From Neobacillus sp. SuZ13 (GTDB lineage: Bacteria > Bacillota > Bacilli > Bacillales > Cytobacillaceae): DNA of 64,000 bases. The stretch spans positions 5,817,501 to 5,881,500 of the forward strand of contig NZ_CP126107.1 of NCBI RefSeq assembly GCF_030123365.1, read 5' to 3'. The position numbers and the translations under genes were made by a program. The notes below the pieces were generated by a model, which worked only from the letters and a program-made list of their open reading frames with translations, had not been told where the DNA came from and did not search any database. Of the stretch, positions 24,543-33,084 are shown piece by piece (within the stretch, counting starts at the first letter, position 1; each line of letters begins with the position of its first letter).

Positions 24543-25853
24543 CTACGCATTCATATCCGATACAAGGTTTTGGACTTCTGTGAACGTTTCGTCTGCTTCG
24601 TTGATCCGTTCGATGTCGGCGCCTAGTCTTGCCAGTTTGCCGTGGAAGTCAACATAGCCGCGGTCTAAGTGTTTCAACTCAGTCACGCGTGTCATACCTT
24701 CAGATACTAAGCCAGTTAAAATCAATGCAGCAGCAGCGCGAAGATCTGTCGCTGATACTTCTGCACCTTGTAAATTTGAAGAGCCATTTAAAATAACGGA
24801 ACGGCCTTCAATCTTGATGTCTGCGTTCATGCGGCGGAATTCCTCGACATGCATAAAACGGTTTTCGAAGACTGTTTCAGTAATCATCGAAGTACCATTT
24901 GCACGAAGCAGCAATGCCATCATTTGTGATTGCATATCTGTAGGGAACCCAGGATGCGGCATCGTCTTGATGTCGACAGCCTTCAAACGATCGGTTCCAA
25001 TGACACGGACGCCATCTTCTTCCTCACGAATTGTGATACCCATTTCTACCATTTTTGCAATCAATGATGATAAATGTTCAGGAACAGCGCCTTTTACCAA
25101 TACATTACCACCCGTAATCGCTGCGGCCACCATGAAGGTACCAGCCTCGATTCGGTCAGGAATAATATTGTGGTCTGCACCAAATAACACATTTACCCCT
25201 TCAATACGAAGAGTTCCAGTGCCGGCGCCGCGAACTTTAGCGCCCATTTTGTTCAAGAAATTGGCAAGATCCACGATTTCTGGTTCTTTTGCCACGTTCT
25301 CAATAATTGTCGTACCAACCGCAAGAGTGGCAGCCATCATAATATTTTCAGTGGCCCCAACACTTGGGAAGTCTAAATAAATCTTCGCACCTTGTAAGCG
25401 GCCGTTAACTTCCGCTTCAATAAAACCGTTCCCTACCTTAACCGTTGCTCCCATGGCTTCAAAGCCCTTGAGATGCTGATCGATAGGACGGGATCCAATT
25501 GCACAGCCACCCGGTAAAGCCACACGAGCACGGCCATTACGAGCGAGTAATGATCCCATGACAAGCACAGATGCTCGCATTTTCCGAACGTATTCGAATG
25601 GCGCCTCATCTTTTAACGCTTTGGATGCATCTACTACGACTGTATTGTTTTCAAACGACACTTCAGCATTTAGATTGCGTAAAACTTCATTAATTGTGTA
25701 TACATCGGAGAGTGTAGGTACATCACGTAATACACTTTTTCCGTCACTTGCTAATAATGTTGCAGCGAGTACAGGCAGAACGGCATTTTTTGCACCTTCA
25801 ACTTTAACCGTTCCATCAAGCCTTTTTCCGCCGCGGACGATAATCTTTTCCAA
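24543..25853 (-). CDS. murA: UDP-N-acetylglucosamine 1-carboxyvinyltransferase MurA
   Basis: A 436-residue EPSP-synthase-fold enzyme catalysing the first committed step of peptidoglycan synthesis, transfer of enolpyruvate from PEP to UDP-GlcNAc. It contains GAKNAVLPVLAATLL, the fosfomycin-target Cys117 in ALPGGCAIGSRPID, SVGATENIMMAA and GFPTDMQSQMMALL. The position next to spoIID and ywmB identifies it as the MurAA orthologue. The start is TTG, 8 bases after GGAGGGG. It is co-directional with ywmB (32 bp) and probably in one operon with it. Confidence 0.97.
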   Translation of the reverse strand: MEKIIVRGGKRLDGTVKVEGAKNAVLPVLAATLLASDGKSVLRDVPTLSDVYTINEVLRNLNAEVSFENNTVVVDASKALKDEAPFEYVRKMRASVLVMGSLLARNGRARVALPGGCAIGSRPIDQHLKGFEAMGATVKVGNGFIEAEVNGRLQGAKIYLDFPSVGATENIMMAATLAVGTTIIENVAKEPEIVDLANFLNKMGAKVRGAGTGTLRIEGVNVLFGADHNIIPDRIEAGTFMVAAAITGGNVLVKGAVPEHLSSLIAKMVEMGITIREEEDGVRVIGTDRLKAVDIKTMPHPGFPTDMQSQMMALLLRANGTSMITETVFENRFMHVEEFRRMNADIKIEGRSVILNGSSNLQGAEVSATDLRAAAALILTGLVSEGMTRVTELKHLDRGYVDFHGKLARLGADIERINEADETFTEVQNLVSDMNA

Positions 25854-25885
25854 GAGTATTCCCCTCCGCGTCCATTTTCTCTATA

Positions 25886-26665
25886 TTAATATTCAATCGT
25901 AATGATTGGTGTGCCAACTACGATGGTAGTCTTAGCGCCCATTCCTTCGGAGCGTATGCCAATTTGTAAATTCATGTTCTCTCGTTGATTCTCTATGGAG
26001 TCTGTAAACATCGGCGAATTGGCCGAAACAGACATGAAAGTCTCCTCTTTTAACGCTTCGATTTCTTTTGCTTTAAATCTTGACATCATTTGATTCATAG
26101 TCTTAGGTAAAGACTTATCCATCTTATCACCGACTGTACCTTTCATACAAGAGAAAACTGTTGGATTTCCTCGAAATATGTCAGTTAGCCTAGTTTTAAA
26201 TTGACTGGTAGTGAAAAAGGCCTTTGTCGCCGAATTCCACGCTTTACCACCAACACTATATACTATATACGCATTAACAGGTTGTTTTGTGTGGGTTGCC
26301 ATAATTTGAAGCATTTCTTTGTGGTGTTTTGATGTTGGAGATACTGCTGTGACTTCCCATTTTTGGCTGGTATTTTTCACAGACCATTCCCAATCAGGAA
26401 ACTTTTCTTGAAGCTTTTCAGCATAGTCCTTAACTTCCTGCTCACTTTTCATGTCAGTCAAATGCTCTCTTGCATAAAAAGTCCATTCATCGAGCAAAAT
26501 ATTTTCGGCTTGTAACATCGAGCCGATTTTTATTAAATCCATTTCTTTTTCAAAAATAGAACTAGTCCCGCCGCCATTTGCTTCACTTGTTTGGTTCCCC
26601 ATAACAACCAAGATTAAACTTATTATAATAACTACGCTCAATAGGATCTGACTCTTTCTCTTCAT
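25886..26665 (-). CDS. ywmB: YwmB-family protein (exported, unknown function)
   Basis: A 259-residue protein with an N-terminal signal anchor (SQILLSVVIIISLILVVMG), then an alpha/beta domain of the YwmB (TATA-box-binding-like fold) family with ENILLDEWTFYAREHL, TDIFRGNPTVFSCMKGTVG and the C-terminal strand GAKTTIVVGTPIITIEY. Location between ywzB and murA is conserved in Bacillus. It is predicted to face outward. Function is unknown. Confidence 0.9.
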   Translation of the reverse strand: MKRKSQILLSVVIIISLILVVMGNQTSEANGGGTSSIFEKEMDLIKIGSMLQAENILLDEWTFYAREHLTDMKSEQEVKDYAEKLQEKFPDWEWSVKNTSQKWEVTAVSPTSKHHKEMLQIMATHTKQPVNAYIVYSVGGKAWNSATKAFFTTSQFKTRLTDIFRGNPTVFSCMKGTVGDKMDKSLPKTMNQMMSRFKAKEIEALKEETFMSVSANSPMFTDSIENQRENMNLQIGIRSEGMGAKTTIVVGTPIITIEY

Positions 26666-26834
26666 CTCTACTCCCCCTTACTACCATTGTTACCAGGTAG
26701 AGGAGTAGCATACTTGGGAAATGTCGTCACTTTTTGACAAGTTCTATGCTTTGATGTTATTTTTCCACACAAAGACGATTGTACTCAATTTCTGAACAAA
26801 TAGAAACATGTATGAAGACCTAAATTTTTTCCAA

Positions 26835-27077
26835 TTAGCTATTTTGCATAATCAAAGGCAGCTGCCTCGACCATTGGAGATAATCAAGGAAAAAGTTACT
26901 AACAGATGAACCAATGATTATGGCTAATAATATGTAAAGTAACCGCGCCTGAAATACGTGTCCTGCTTTCAGCAATTGATCCAAACGAATCGCTTGCAAG
27001 GCCCACCAGGAAACCGCTATAAAAATTAAATGTGACACAATACTTAACAAAGCCATTTGCCCAAAATCATTTATCAT
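26835..27077 (-). CDS. ywzB: YwzB, small DUF1146 membrane protein
   Basis: An 80-residue two-helix membrane protein matching B. subtilis YwzB (about 77 residues): ALLSIVSHLIFIAVSWWALQAI, then LLYILLAIIIGSSVSNFFLDYL. ATG 27077 is chosen because AGGGGGG lies just upstream; the seven-codon-longer frame contains that site. Function is unknown. In B. subtilis the atp operon follows closely; here ~30 kb of stress and nuo genes intervene. Confidence 0.9.
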   Translation of the reverse strand: MINDFGQMALLSIVSHLIFIAVSWWALQAIRLDQLLKAGHVFQARLLYILLAIIIGSSVSNFFLDYLQWSRQLPLIMQNS

Positions 27078-27176
27078 CCTATCCCCCCTTTTTTTCACAC
27101 ATTGTTTATTCTATCACAAACTTCGTCTTTATAGTTTCCTTTTCTATCCATTTTTCAAAAATTCTTTTATAAAATA

Positions 27177-27213
27177 AAATTCGCCCTCCACTGCATTTTT
27201 AGAAGGCGAATTT
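27177..27213 (-). terminator. Terminator before ywzB
   Basis: AAATTCGCC (27177-27185) pairs perfectly with GGCGAATTT (27205-27213). The minus strand continues TATTTTAT. It ends the small basic protein gene. Confidence 0.75.
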
Positions 27214-27266
27214 AATTTGGCCAGCTGACACGACCCCTTTTTCTAATTCCCTGCGACGATTCAAAA

Positions 27267-27449
27267 TTAATTTACCTGATTCCAAACCCTGCCGATATTT
27301 AATGGTACATAAACTTTCTCGCCGTGTATTTGCTTGTGAACGATTGGATTTTCAAAGTTAACTTCATTACATTGTTCCCTTCTCATCTTACGTCGTGCTC
27401 GAACATTTCCTCCAAAAAAATCAGCCAAGTTCACTTTTGAAATTTTCAT
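27267..27449 (-). CDS. Small basic hypothetical protein
   Basis: A 60-residue protein starting MKISKVNLADFFGGNVRARRK and ending IGRVWNQVN. It is Arg/Lys-rich and has no membrane helix. ATG 27449 is preceded by a purine-rich GGGGTAAAGGTG. I do not recognise it. It follows the YflT-domain gene by 73 bp, across a hairpin (GGAAACAAAAGG/CCTTTTGTTCC, 27484-27510), and has its own terminator. It may be read through from the sigma-B promoter of that gene. Confidence 0.6.
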   Translation of the reverse strand: MKISKVNLADFFGGNVRARRKMRREQCNEVNFENPIVHKQIHGEKVYVPLNIGRVWNQVN

Positions 27450-27522
27450 CACCTTTACCCCTTTCAATTTGTTGTATGTAAGAGGAAACAAAAGGAAATC
27501 CTTTTGTTCCCCCGCATGAATT

Positions 27523-27843
27523 TTATTTTGCTGCCACGACCATGACTCGTCCTCGGTCTAATTCCTTCTCAAAATGCTGTGCTTCTGTATCCGTTATTCC
27601 TAAAGATTCCATTTTTGAACGCAGCTCGTCCCCGCGGGAACGAAAAACATTTGCGATCGAATCAAAGAATCCTTGTTCGTTTACCCCAATCTCATTGGTA
27701 TCCAGTGCCTCCGACAAATCCTCGGAACGTTCTTTGCCGTGAGCCAATAAGTAAACCTCATCTTTCGTAAACCCTTGATTTAATAATTGCTCAATTTCTT
27801 GTTTGGCTTGAAGACCATTCTCCACTAGTTTAACTTGTCTCAT
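27523..27843 (-). CDS. General stress protein with YflT domain
   Basis: A 106-residue cytoplasmic protein of the heat-induced stress protein YflT family: VKLVENGLQAKQEIEQLLNQGFTKDEVYLLAHGKERSEDL, with the ferredoxin-like C-terminal strand LDRGRVMVVAAK. A second member with a Gly-rich insertion is at 46109. Function is unknown; family members are sigma-B-dependent in B. subtilis. ATG follows AGGAGGTAGTTAGA. A sigma-B promoter lies 66 bases upstream. Confidence 0.9.
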   Translation of the reverse strand: MRQVKLVENGLQAKQEIEQLLNQGFTKDEVYLLAHGKERSEDLSEALDTNEIGVNEQGFFDSIANVFRSRGDELRSKMESLGITDTEAQHFEKELDRGRVMVVAAK

Positions 27844-27908
27844 TCTAACTACCTCCTAAATAAATTTCGTTAGTAAGTTGAAATGCTACGTGATGTTAAT
27901 TGGGTGTA

Positions 27909-27932
27909 TAACCCTTTTTCTAAAATTGAAAC
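27909..27932 (-). promoter_or_regulatory. Sigma-B promoter of the YflT-domain gene
   Basis: GTTTCA (27932-27927), 12-base spacer, GGGTTA (27914-27909), against consensus GTTTAA-N12-15-GGGTAT. Confidence 0.65.
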
Positions 27933-28004
27933 CTTTTATTAAAATCAATCCATAACCTATTTTAAAATAACAATAAAATTTCTCCTTTCCCAAATAATTA
28001 CTTG

Positions 28005-28478
28005 TCAGTACGATGAATTGCCATGCAAGTATAGAAGTTCATCCACGGTTTGTATTCGTTTATCACCTCTTACGTCATCCTTCGGCGTTGAAAATGATTG
28101 ATCTTCATGATTTGGGATTGTTTCTTTCTCTAGCTTTTCTTGTGCATCTACTGTTCGTTTAGCATATGGAAGGACTACCAACCTCTCATAGGAAATGTTT
28201 TCTCCTGTGTCTACACAAACCCCATATGTTCCGTTCGAGATTCTCTCTAATGCCTCATTAACTTCTTCTAGTGTCCTTTTTGCATTCTCAATCAACATCA
28301 TTTGTTTTTCCCTTTCAGCTAATTCTGTGGCGGTATCAGCAAAGTGATTATCATTACTGGTTAACTCCCCAGATTCCTCGAAGGATAATGGTTGGTTGGA
28401 TGCTAACAATTGAAGTGTATCGGATTTGATTTGTTCCAATTTCTCCTTAAAATGCATCAGATCTTTTTCAGACAACAT
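28005..28478 (-). CDS. YteA/DksA-TraR-like stress protein with a degenerate zinc finger
   Basis: A 157-residue protein with a helical N terminus (LSEKDLMHFKEKLEQIKSDT), the ADTATELAEREKQMM motif, and the TraR/DksA-type segment RISNGTYGVCVDTGENISYERLVVLPYAKRTVDAQ. Only one Cys remains of the CxxC pairs, so zinc is probably not bound. YteA and YocK of B. subtilis are the nearest type; YocK is a sigma-B target. ATG follows GGGAGGTAAAAATCC. A sigma-B promoter is present 36 bases upstream. It is divergent from the GlsB-like gene, which has its own sigma-B promoter. Confidence 0.87.
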   Translation of the reverse strand: MLSEKDLMHFKEKLEQIKSDTLQLLASNQPLSFEESGELTSNDNHFADTATELAEREKQMMLIENAKRTLEEVNEALERISNGTYGVCVDTGENISYERLVVLPYAKRTVDAQEKLEKETIPNHEDQSFSTPKDDVRGDKRIQTVDELLYLHGNSSY

Positions 28479-28513
28479 GGATTTTTACCTCCCTTTCTTT
28501 TCTTAACAGGTAG

Positions 28514-28540
28514 TTACCCTTTAACACGAAATTCTAAAAC
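28514..28540 (-). promoter_or_regulatory. Sigma-B promoter of the YteA-like gene
   Basis: GTTTTA (28540-28535), 15-base spacer, GGGTAA (28519-28514). Confidence 0.65.
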
Positions 28541-28570
28541 TCAAGAAAAGAATGTTTTTATCAAAAAAAT

Positions 28571-28595
28571 GTTTGTCCTTAAAATTATCGGGTAT
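28571..28595 (+). promoter_or_regulatory. Sigma-B promoter of the GlsB-like gene
   Basis: GTTTGT (28571-28576), 13-base spacer, perfect GGGTAT (28590-28595). Confidence 0.75.
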
Positions 28596-28641
28596 TTATA
28601 TATCAAGATTGATAAATACAATTTGAAAGGGATGAATTTTC

Positions 28642-28896
28642 ATGGGATTTATTTGGTCTTTAATTATCGGAGGAATCATCGGGTGGTTAGGAGGTCTCGT
28701 CATTGGACGTGATATTCCAGGAGGCGTCATTGGAAATATCATCGCCGGATTTATTGGTGCCTTTCTCGGTTCATTGATATTAGGCGATTGGGGTCCTGAA
28801 GTCGGAGGATTTTATCTGATCCCGGCCATCATTGGTGCGATTCTTCTTACATTAATTGTCGGCTTCCTTATGAAAAGTATGAAGCGGACTGCTTAA
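28642..28896 (+). CDS. GlsB/YeaQ/YmgE-family stress membrane protein
   Basis: An 84-residue membrane protein of the transglycosylase-associated family: FIWSLIIGGIIGWLGGLVIG, GGVIGNIIAGFIGAFLGSLIL and FYLIPAIIGAILLTLIVGFL, three Gly-zipper helices. Members are general-stress genes with unknown function. Start ATG follows AAAGGGATG. It has a sigma-B promoter and a clear terminator, so it is a monocistronic unit. Confidence 0.92.
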   Translation: MGFIWSLIIGGIIGWLGGLVIGRDIPGGVIGNIIAGFIGAFLGSLILGDWGPEVGGFYLIPAIIGAILLTLIVGFLMKSMKRTA

Positions 28897-28914
28897 TTAA
28901 AATGTTCACTCAGG

Positions 28915-28944
28915 GAGACTGCCGATCACACGCAGTCTCTTTTT
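28915..28944 (+). terminator. Terminator of the GlsB-like gene
   Basis: GAGACTGC (28915-28922) pairs perfectly with GCAGTCTC (28932-28939), followed by five T residues. Confidence 0.88.
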
Positions 28945-28960
28945 ATGTTTTTCCACAAGG

Positions 28961-28985
28961 AAAAAACACCTCAAAAAACAAGGTG
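28961..28985 (-). terminator. Terminator of the cls-amylase operon
   Basis: CACCT (28967-28971) pairs with AGGTG (28981-28985); the minus strand ends in six T residues. Confidence 0.7.
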
Positions 28986-29004
28986 CTTCTAGTCTGACTC
29001 TATT

Positions 29005-30471
29005 TTAAAATAGCTCCTCTTCGGGTAGTCCCCAAACTGACACACTTCCGCCGTTAACAAGGAAAGTCGCAAATCCATCGTCTTCAATCTGAATATGCTC
29101 GTCGCGTGCTCCTGTAAGGTCCACCCATACTTCTCCTGCCCGCTCTTCACCGCCGAACATTCTTTTTTCACCATCGTCCTGATTAGAAATGAGGACAGCA
29201 CAGCCTGAACCTTCCAGTTCCTTCAGGCCACGACGGACCCAGCCAATCAAATTGGGATCATCGAAATAATCTTCTTGTTCACCATAAGCTTTTTTACCAC
29301 GAGCAAATAGGAGCGGATCGATCGCTTCTTTTTTTCCTTCAATCGGTTCCTCTCCTCCAATGCCGAAATAATCTCCATAAAATATACATGGATGACCATC
29401 CTTGCGAAGCAGGACCAGCGCATAAGCAGACTGCTTAAACCAATCCTCCACCCAAGATTCAAGGGCTTCGCCTGGCTGGGTGTCATGATTATCCACGAAA
29501 GTGACCGCATGCTCTGGATTCGCTTGAACCAAAGTATCATCGAAAATCGTTGTCAGATCAAAATCAGCCCCTGCCTTTGATGCTTCATGGAATTTATAAT
29601 GAAGGGGAACGTCAAAAATCTGGAGCTTGTGCTCGACATTTTCTAAAAAAGTTTGGCATGCAGAAAGCTCCGGGACCCAAAATTCACCTAGAAAATAAAA
29701 GTCGTCTCCTCGCTGCTTCCTGACTTCATCTATAAATTTTTTTATAAAATGATAATCAATATGTTTAATCGCGTCTAAGCGGTAACCGCTGCATTGTAAT
29801 GTATCAGCAAGCCAGGTTCCCCACTTGATCATTTCCTTCTGTACTTCTGGATGATGGTAGTCAATATTAGCAAACATTAAATAGTCGTAATTACCAAATT
29901 CATCATCGACATTGTCATTCCATTCCTTACCGTCTCCGACAATCTGAAAAATTCCTGTTTTCTCCGATTTTGCATCATAGTCAATGCCATTAAAATGCTC
30001 AAATCCCCATTTAAAAGCTGAGTACTTATCCTTTCGATTGGAGAACGTGAATTTGGTATAACCCTCTATTTCAAACGGCTCAGAAATCTCTTCTGTTCGG
30101 TCTTCCTGGCTCACTTCAATGACTTGAAATTGCTCAGTATCATCCGCCCCGCCTTTATGATTCATGACTACATCTACATAAACATGAATCCCCTGATCGG
30201 ACAATGCGGCTATCGCGGCTTGTAATTCCTGCTTCGTTCCATACTTCGTGCGGACTGTCCCCTTTTGATCGAATTCACCCAAATCATAAAGATCGTATAC
30301 TCCATAGCCCGTATCTTCTGCCGATTGACCTTTTGTTACGGGAGGAATCCACACCGAATCGATTCCTTTCCTTTTCAGTTCAGGCGCGATCTCTTTCAGG
30401 CGGTTCCAATGTGCCCCATCCGCTTCAATATGCCACTCAAAAAATTGCATCATCGTATGGTTTCGTTTCAT
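29005..30471 (-). CDS. Cytoplasmic alpha-amylase (GH13)
   Basis: A 488-residue alpha-1,4-glucan hydrolase without a signal peptide. It begins MKRNHTMMQFFEWHIEADG, the hallmark of the liquefying/cytoplasmic GH13_5 group. It contains VDVVMNHKGGADDTE, the nucleophile region GYRLDAIKHIDYHF, the acid/base Glu in FYFLGEFWVPEL and the third acidic residue in TFVDNHDTQPGEAL. ATG 30471 follows AAAGGGGGAAAAACC. It starts 13 bp after the cls stop and so is probably driven by the cls sigma-B promoter. This links intracellular polyglucan use to stress, which is inference. Confidence 0.95.
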   Translation of the reverse strand: MKRNHTMMQFFEWHIEADGAHWNRLKEIAPELKRKGIDSVWIPPVTKGQSAEDTGYGVYDLYDLGEFDQKGTVRTKYGTKQELQAAIAALSDQGIHVYVDVVMNHKGGADDTEQFQVIEVSQEDRTEEISEPFEIEGYTKFTFSNRKDKYSAFKWGFEHFNGIDYDAKSEKTGIFQIVGDGKEWNDNVDDEFGNYDYLMFANIDYHHPEVQKEMIKWGTWLADTLQCSGYRLDAIKHIDYHFIKKFIDEVRKQRGDDFYFLGEFWVPELSACQTFLENVEHKLQIFDVPLHYKFHEASKAGADFDLTTIFDDTLVQANPEHAVTFVDNHDTQPGEALESWVEDWFKQSAYALVLLRKDGHPCIFYGDYFGIGGEEPIEGKKEAIDPLLFARGKKAYGEQEDYFDDPNLIGWVRRGLKELEGSGCAVLISNQDDGEKRMFGGEERAGEVWVDLTGARDEHIQIEDDGFATFLVNGGSVSVWGLPEEELF

Positions 30472-30484
30472 GGTTTTTCCCCCT

Positions 30485-31984
30485 TTATAAAACTCCCGAA
30501 AATAGTCGAGCAAATGATTCCTTTACCTTTTCAGTCCATCGTCTTTTATAAAATTCCACTGGGCGGATTCTCAGGCAATCCTCCAAGTCTTCCTCATAAT
30601 GAGATACAAGGTCCTGGATGGATTTCGCCCCTATTAAAAATAAATTCACCTCAAAATTAAGACGAAAGCTGCGCATATCCATATTGGCCGTGCCAATCGT
30701 AGCGAGATCGCCATCCACAATCATCACTTTCTTATGAAGGAATCCTTTTTGGTACGCATATACCTCAACGCCAGCACGCAACAGTTCCGGTAAATAGGAA
30801 CGCGTCGCATATTGGGTGAGAAAACCATCATTGGTGTCAGGCACCATGATTCGGATCTGAATCCCTTTATGGGCAGCAATCCGCAGTGCGGTTCGAATCG
30901 CTGGATTGGGGACGAAGTACGGTGATGCAATCCAAATGGATTTGGTTGCACAGGAGATCATCGCATAATAATGGTCACTCATCCGTTTGGTTTCCGGGCC
31001 GGTGGCGACGACATGCACAAGACCATCACCGGATACAGGAATTGGTTTCATATAGCGTTCATCCGTCACCAGCATTTCCCCGCTCACATACCGCCAATCT
31101 AATAAAAACACAGCATGCAAGGTTTGGACCGCTTCCCCTTCCAGAAGGACATGGGTATCACACCAGAATCCAAAATTCTCGTCTTCCCCAAGATATTCGA
31201 TCCCAATATTCAGTCCGCCGACAAATCCAACCTTCCCGTCAACGACAATGATTTTACGATGATTCCGAAAGTTAAACTTTTGATTAATCAGGCCGCTTTT
31301 TAATGGTAAAAAGGGCAGGACCCTAATCCCTGCATCCTTCATTCTTCTTACAGCGACGTTTGAAAGGGTAATACTTCCCACCGCGTCGTACATTAAACGA
31401 ACTTCTACCCCTTCTTGCACTTTATCGATTAAGATGTCGATGATCTCATTTCCTAGCCGGTCATCTCGGAAGATGTAATATTCGAGATGGATAAAGTCCT
31501 TAGCATCGTGGAGTGCTTTTTTGATTTCACGGAACGTTTCTTCGCCATTTTTTAAAATTTGGGTGTGAGTATTGGAATTCGTTGGTGTAGCGGCCGCCCG
31601 ATCCAAATAGTGAGTAAAATGATGCTGGTGATAATTTAATTGGGAAAAATCGATCTTCTCCTTTTTTTGGCTCATTCTTTCAAACACTTCACGGTCCTTG
31701 ATACGCTTACTTTTAAAAAGATAGCCTTTTAATAACAATTGTCCTGAATAGACATAAATGATATAGCCGAGGATGGGAAGGAATACCAAAATATAAATCC
31801 ATAAAAGCGTGTTTTGTGCGGTCCGATTTTCAAGAATTAATGAAAATACAGTGATCAAGATCATTCCCCCGTAGAATGCGATGGAAATCACTTTCGACAG
31901 GAACGGAACGTTTGTAAAAAACACTAAATAGGCTAACGCAAACATTAAAATGATAAAGACCAATTCCATTCTCCGTGTTTTCAT
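30485..31984 (-). CDS. cls: Cardiolipin synthase (PLD superfamily)
   Basis: A 499-residue membrane enzyme that joins two phosphatidylglycerols into cardiolipin. Two N-terminal helices are followed by two PLD catalytic motifs, FNFRNHRKIIVVDGKVGFVGG and FLHKKVMIVDGDLATIGTANMD (both HxK-x4-D). The second half carries the 13-bp repeat as V-P-D-T in RIMVPDTNDGFLTQ. ATG follows GGGGAG by nine bases. A sigma-B promoter precedes it and amylase follows in the same operon. Confidence 0.95.
   Translation of the reverse strand: MKTRRMELVFIILMFALAYLVFFTNVPFLSKVISIAFYGGMILITVFSLILENRTAQNTLLWIYILVFLPILGYIIYVYSGQLLLKGYLFKSKRIKDREVFERMSQKKEKIDFSQLNYHQHHFTHYLDRAAATPTNSNTHTQILKNGEETFREIKKALHDAKDFIHLEYYIFRDDRLGNEIIDILIDKVQEGVEVRLMYDAVGSITLSNVAVRRMKDAGIRVLPFLPLKSGLINQKFNFRNHRKIIVVDGKVGFVGGLNIGIEYLGEDENFGFWCDTHVLLEGEAVQTLHAVFLLDWRYVSGEMLVTDERYMKPIPVSGDGLVHVVATGPETKRMSDHYYAMISCATKSIWIASPYFVPNPAIRTALRIAAHKGIQIRIMVPDTNDGFLTQYATRSYLPELLRAGVEVYAYQKGFLHKKVMIVDGDLATIGTANMDMRSFRLNFEVNLFLIGAKSIQDLVSHYEEDLEDCLRIRPVEFYKRRWTEKVKESFARLFSGVL
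30833..30845 (+). repeat. 13-bp repeat inside cls
   Basis: A perfect GGTGTCAGGCACC on the plus strand; the gene reads it as GTG-CCT-GAC-ACC (V-P-D-T). It may be a chance match to the native protein sequence here. Confidence 0.75.
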
Positions 31985-32029
31985 AGCATCGTTCTCCCCA
32001 TTAATTTATCAAGATACCCTTATGGGGTA

Positions 32030-32054
32030 ATACCCGATTTTCCGGAACTTAAAT
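32030..32054 (-). promoter_or_regulatory. Sigma-B promoter of cls-amylase
   Basis: ATTTAA (32054-32049), 13-base spacer, perfect GGGTAT (32035-32030). Confidence 0.72.
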
Positions 32055-32074
32055 CATCCTGCCAATAAAAAAAA

Positions 32075-32087
32075 GGTGCCTGACACC
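32075..32087 (-). repeat. 13-bp repeat between rsbM and cls
   Basis: The plus strand reads GGTGCCTGACACC, 20 bases upstream of the cls sigma-B -35 box. Confidence 0.85.
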
Positions 32088-32106
32088 CAATTATGGGTAT
32101 CTGCAC

Positions 32107-33084
32107 CTACGCTTTTCTGTAAATTCGTTCATGTGGATTAAATTCTTGGTATTGCTTGCCCTTTGGCATAAACAGGATCGATTCTTTGCTGCCTAGGCCA
32201 ATGAACCCTCCTTCAGCGAGACTGTCGTAAAATAAGCCATGGACTTTCTGCTGCAATTCGTTGTCAAAATAAATCATGACATTTCGGCATAAAATCACAT
32301 GAAACTCATTAAACGAACTGTCGGCCACTAAATTATGCTGGGCAAAGGTAAGGTTCTCTTCCAATTTGGGAGAAAAATAAGCAAACTGATGATCAGTCGT
32401 ATAGTACTCGGAAAAGGCCTTTTTTCCGCCTGACTTTAAATAGTTTTTGGTATATTGCTGCATTTTCTTGAGCGGAAAGGCTCCTTTTTGAGCAGAGGAA
32501 AGGGCCTTTTCATTAATATCAGTTGCATAAATGGTTGTTTTTTTCGCGAGCCCTTCCTCCAACATCAAAATGGCCATCGAATAGACCTCTTCACCTGTTG
32601 CGCAGCCAGCATGCCAAATCCGTATCTCAGGAAGCTCGCGCAATAAAGGCACAACCTGGTTACGAAAAGCAGCGAAGAAACTAGGATCTCGGTACATTTC
32701 CGTCATCCGAATCGAGAGATCATTTAATAATCGCTCCAAATACGCTTGGTCGTAAAGGACTTTTTCCAATAAAGCGGTGATCGACGGAAGCCGCTCCGCC
32801 TTCATGCGATTCAAGACCCTTCTGGTTAAGGAGGCACGGACATATCCCCTGAAGTCATACCCGTACATTTGATATAAACCCTCGAGCAGCAAATTGATTT
32901 CAATATTCTGCAACTCAGTCGGCACTATTGTTTCTGTGAATACTTTGGAATCTGATGGGTTCACTGGGTTTGCCGGATTTACTGGGTTTATCGTGTTTGT
33001 CATGTTTATCATGTTTATTGTGTTTGCTGAGTTTGTCATGTTTATCGTGTTAGTCGTATTTATCGAGTTTGTCTTTTTCGTCAA
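32107..33084 (-). CDS. rsbM: CheR-type methyltransferase RsbM with Asn/Thr repeat N terminus
   Basis: A 325-residue SAM methyltransferase. The CheR N-terminal domain is YQMYGYDFRGYVRASLTRRVLNRM, and the SAM motif is IRIWHAGCATGEEVYSMAILM, followed by TIYATDINEKALSSAQKG and ILCRNVMIYFDNELQQKV. In B. cereus RsbM methylates the kinase RsbK and keeps SigB low. The start chosen is TTG 33084, whose TTGA overlaps the rsbK stop; GTG 33111 is an alternative. The first ~45 residues are 9-bp-encoded Asn-Thr-Ile/Met repeats, not part of the enzyme fold and unusual for the family. Confidence 0.88.
   Translation of the reverse strand: MTKKTNSINTTNTINMTNSANTINMINMTNTINPVNPANPVNPSDSKVFTETIVPTELQNIEINLLLEGLYQMYGYDFRGYVRASLTRRVLNRMKAERLPSITALLEKVLYDQAYLERLLNDLSIRMTEMYRDPSFFAAFRNQVVPLLRELPEIRIWHAGCATGEEVYSMAILMLEEGLAKKTTIYATDINEKALSSAQKGAFPLKKMQQYTKNYLKSGGKKAFSEYYTTDHQFAYFSPKLEENLTFAQHNLVADSSFNEFHVILCRNVMIYFDNELQQKVHGLFYDSLAEGGFIGLGSKESILFMPKGKQYQEFNPHERIYRKA
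32955..33074 (-). repeat. 9-bp tandem codon repeat in rsbM 5' end
   Basis: About 13 degenerate units of GTGTTTATC (plus strand) encode alternating Asn-Thr-Ile, Asn-Met-Thr and Asn-Pro-Val triplets, starting 10 bases after the rsbK stop. Confidence 0.85.
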
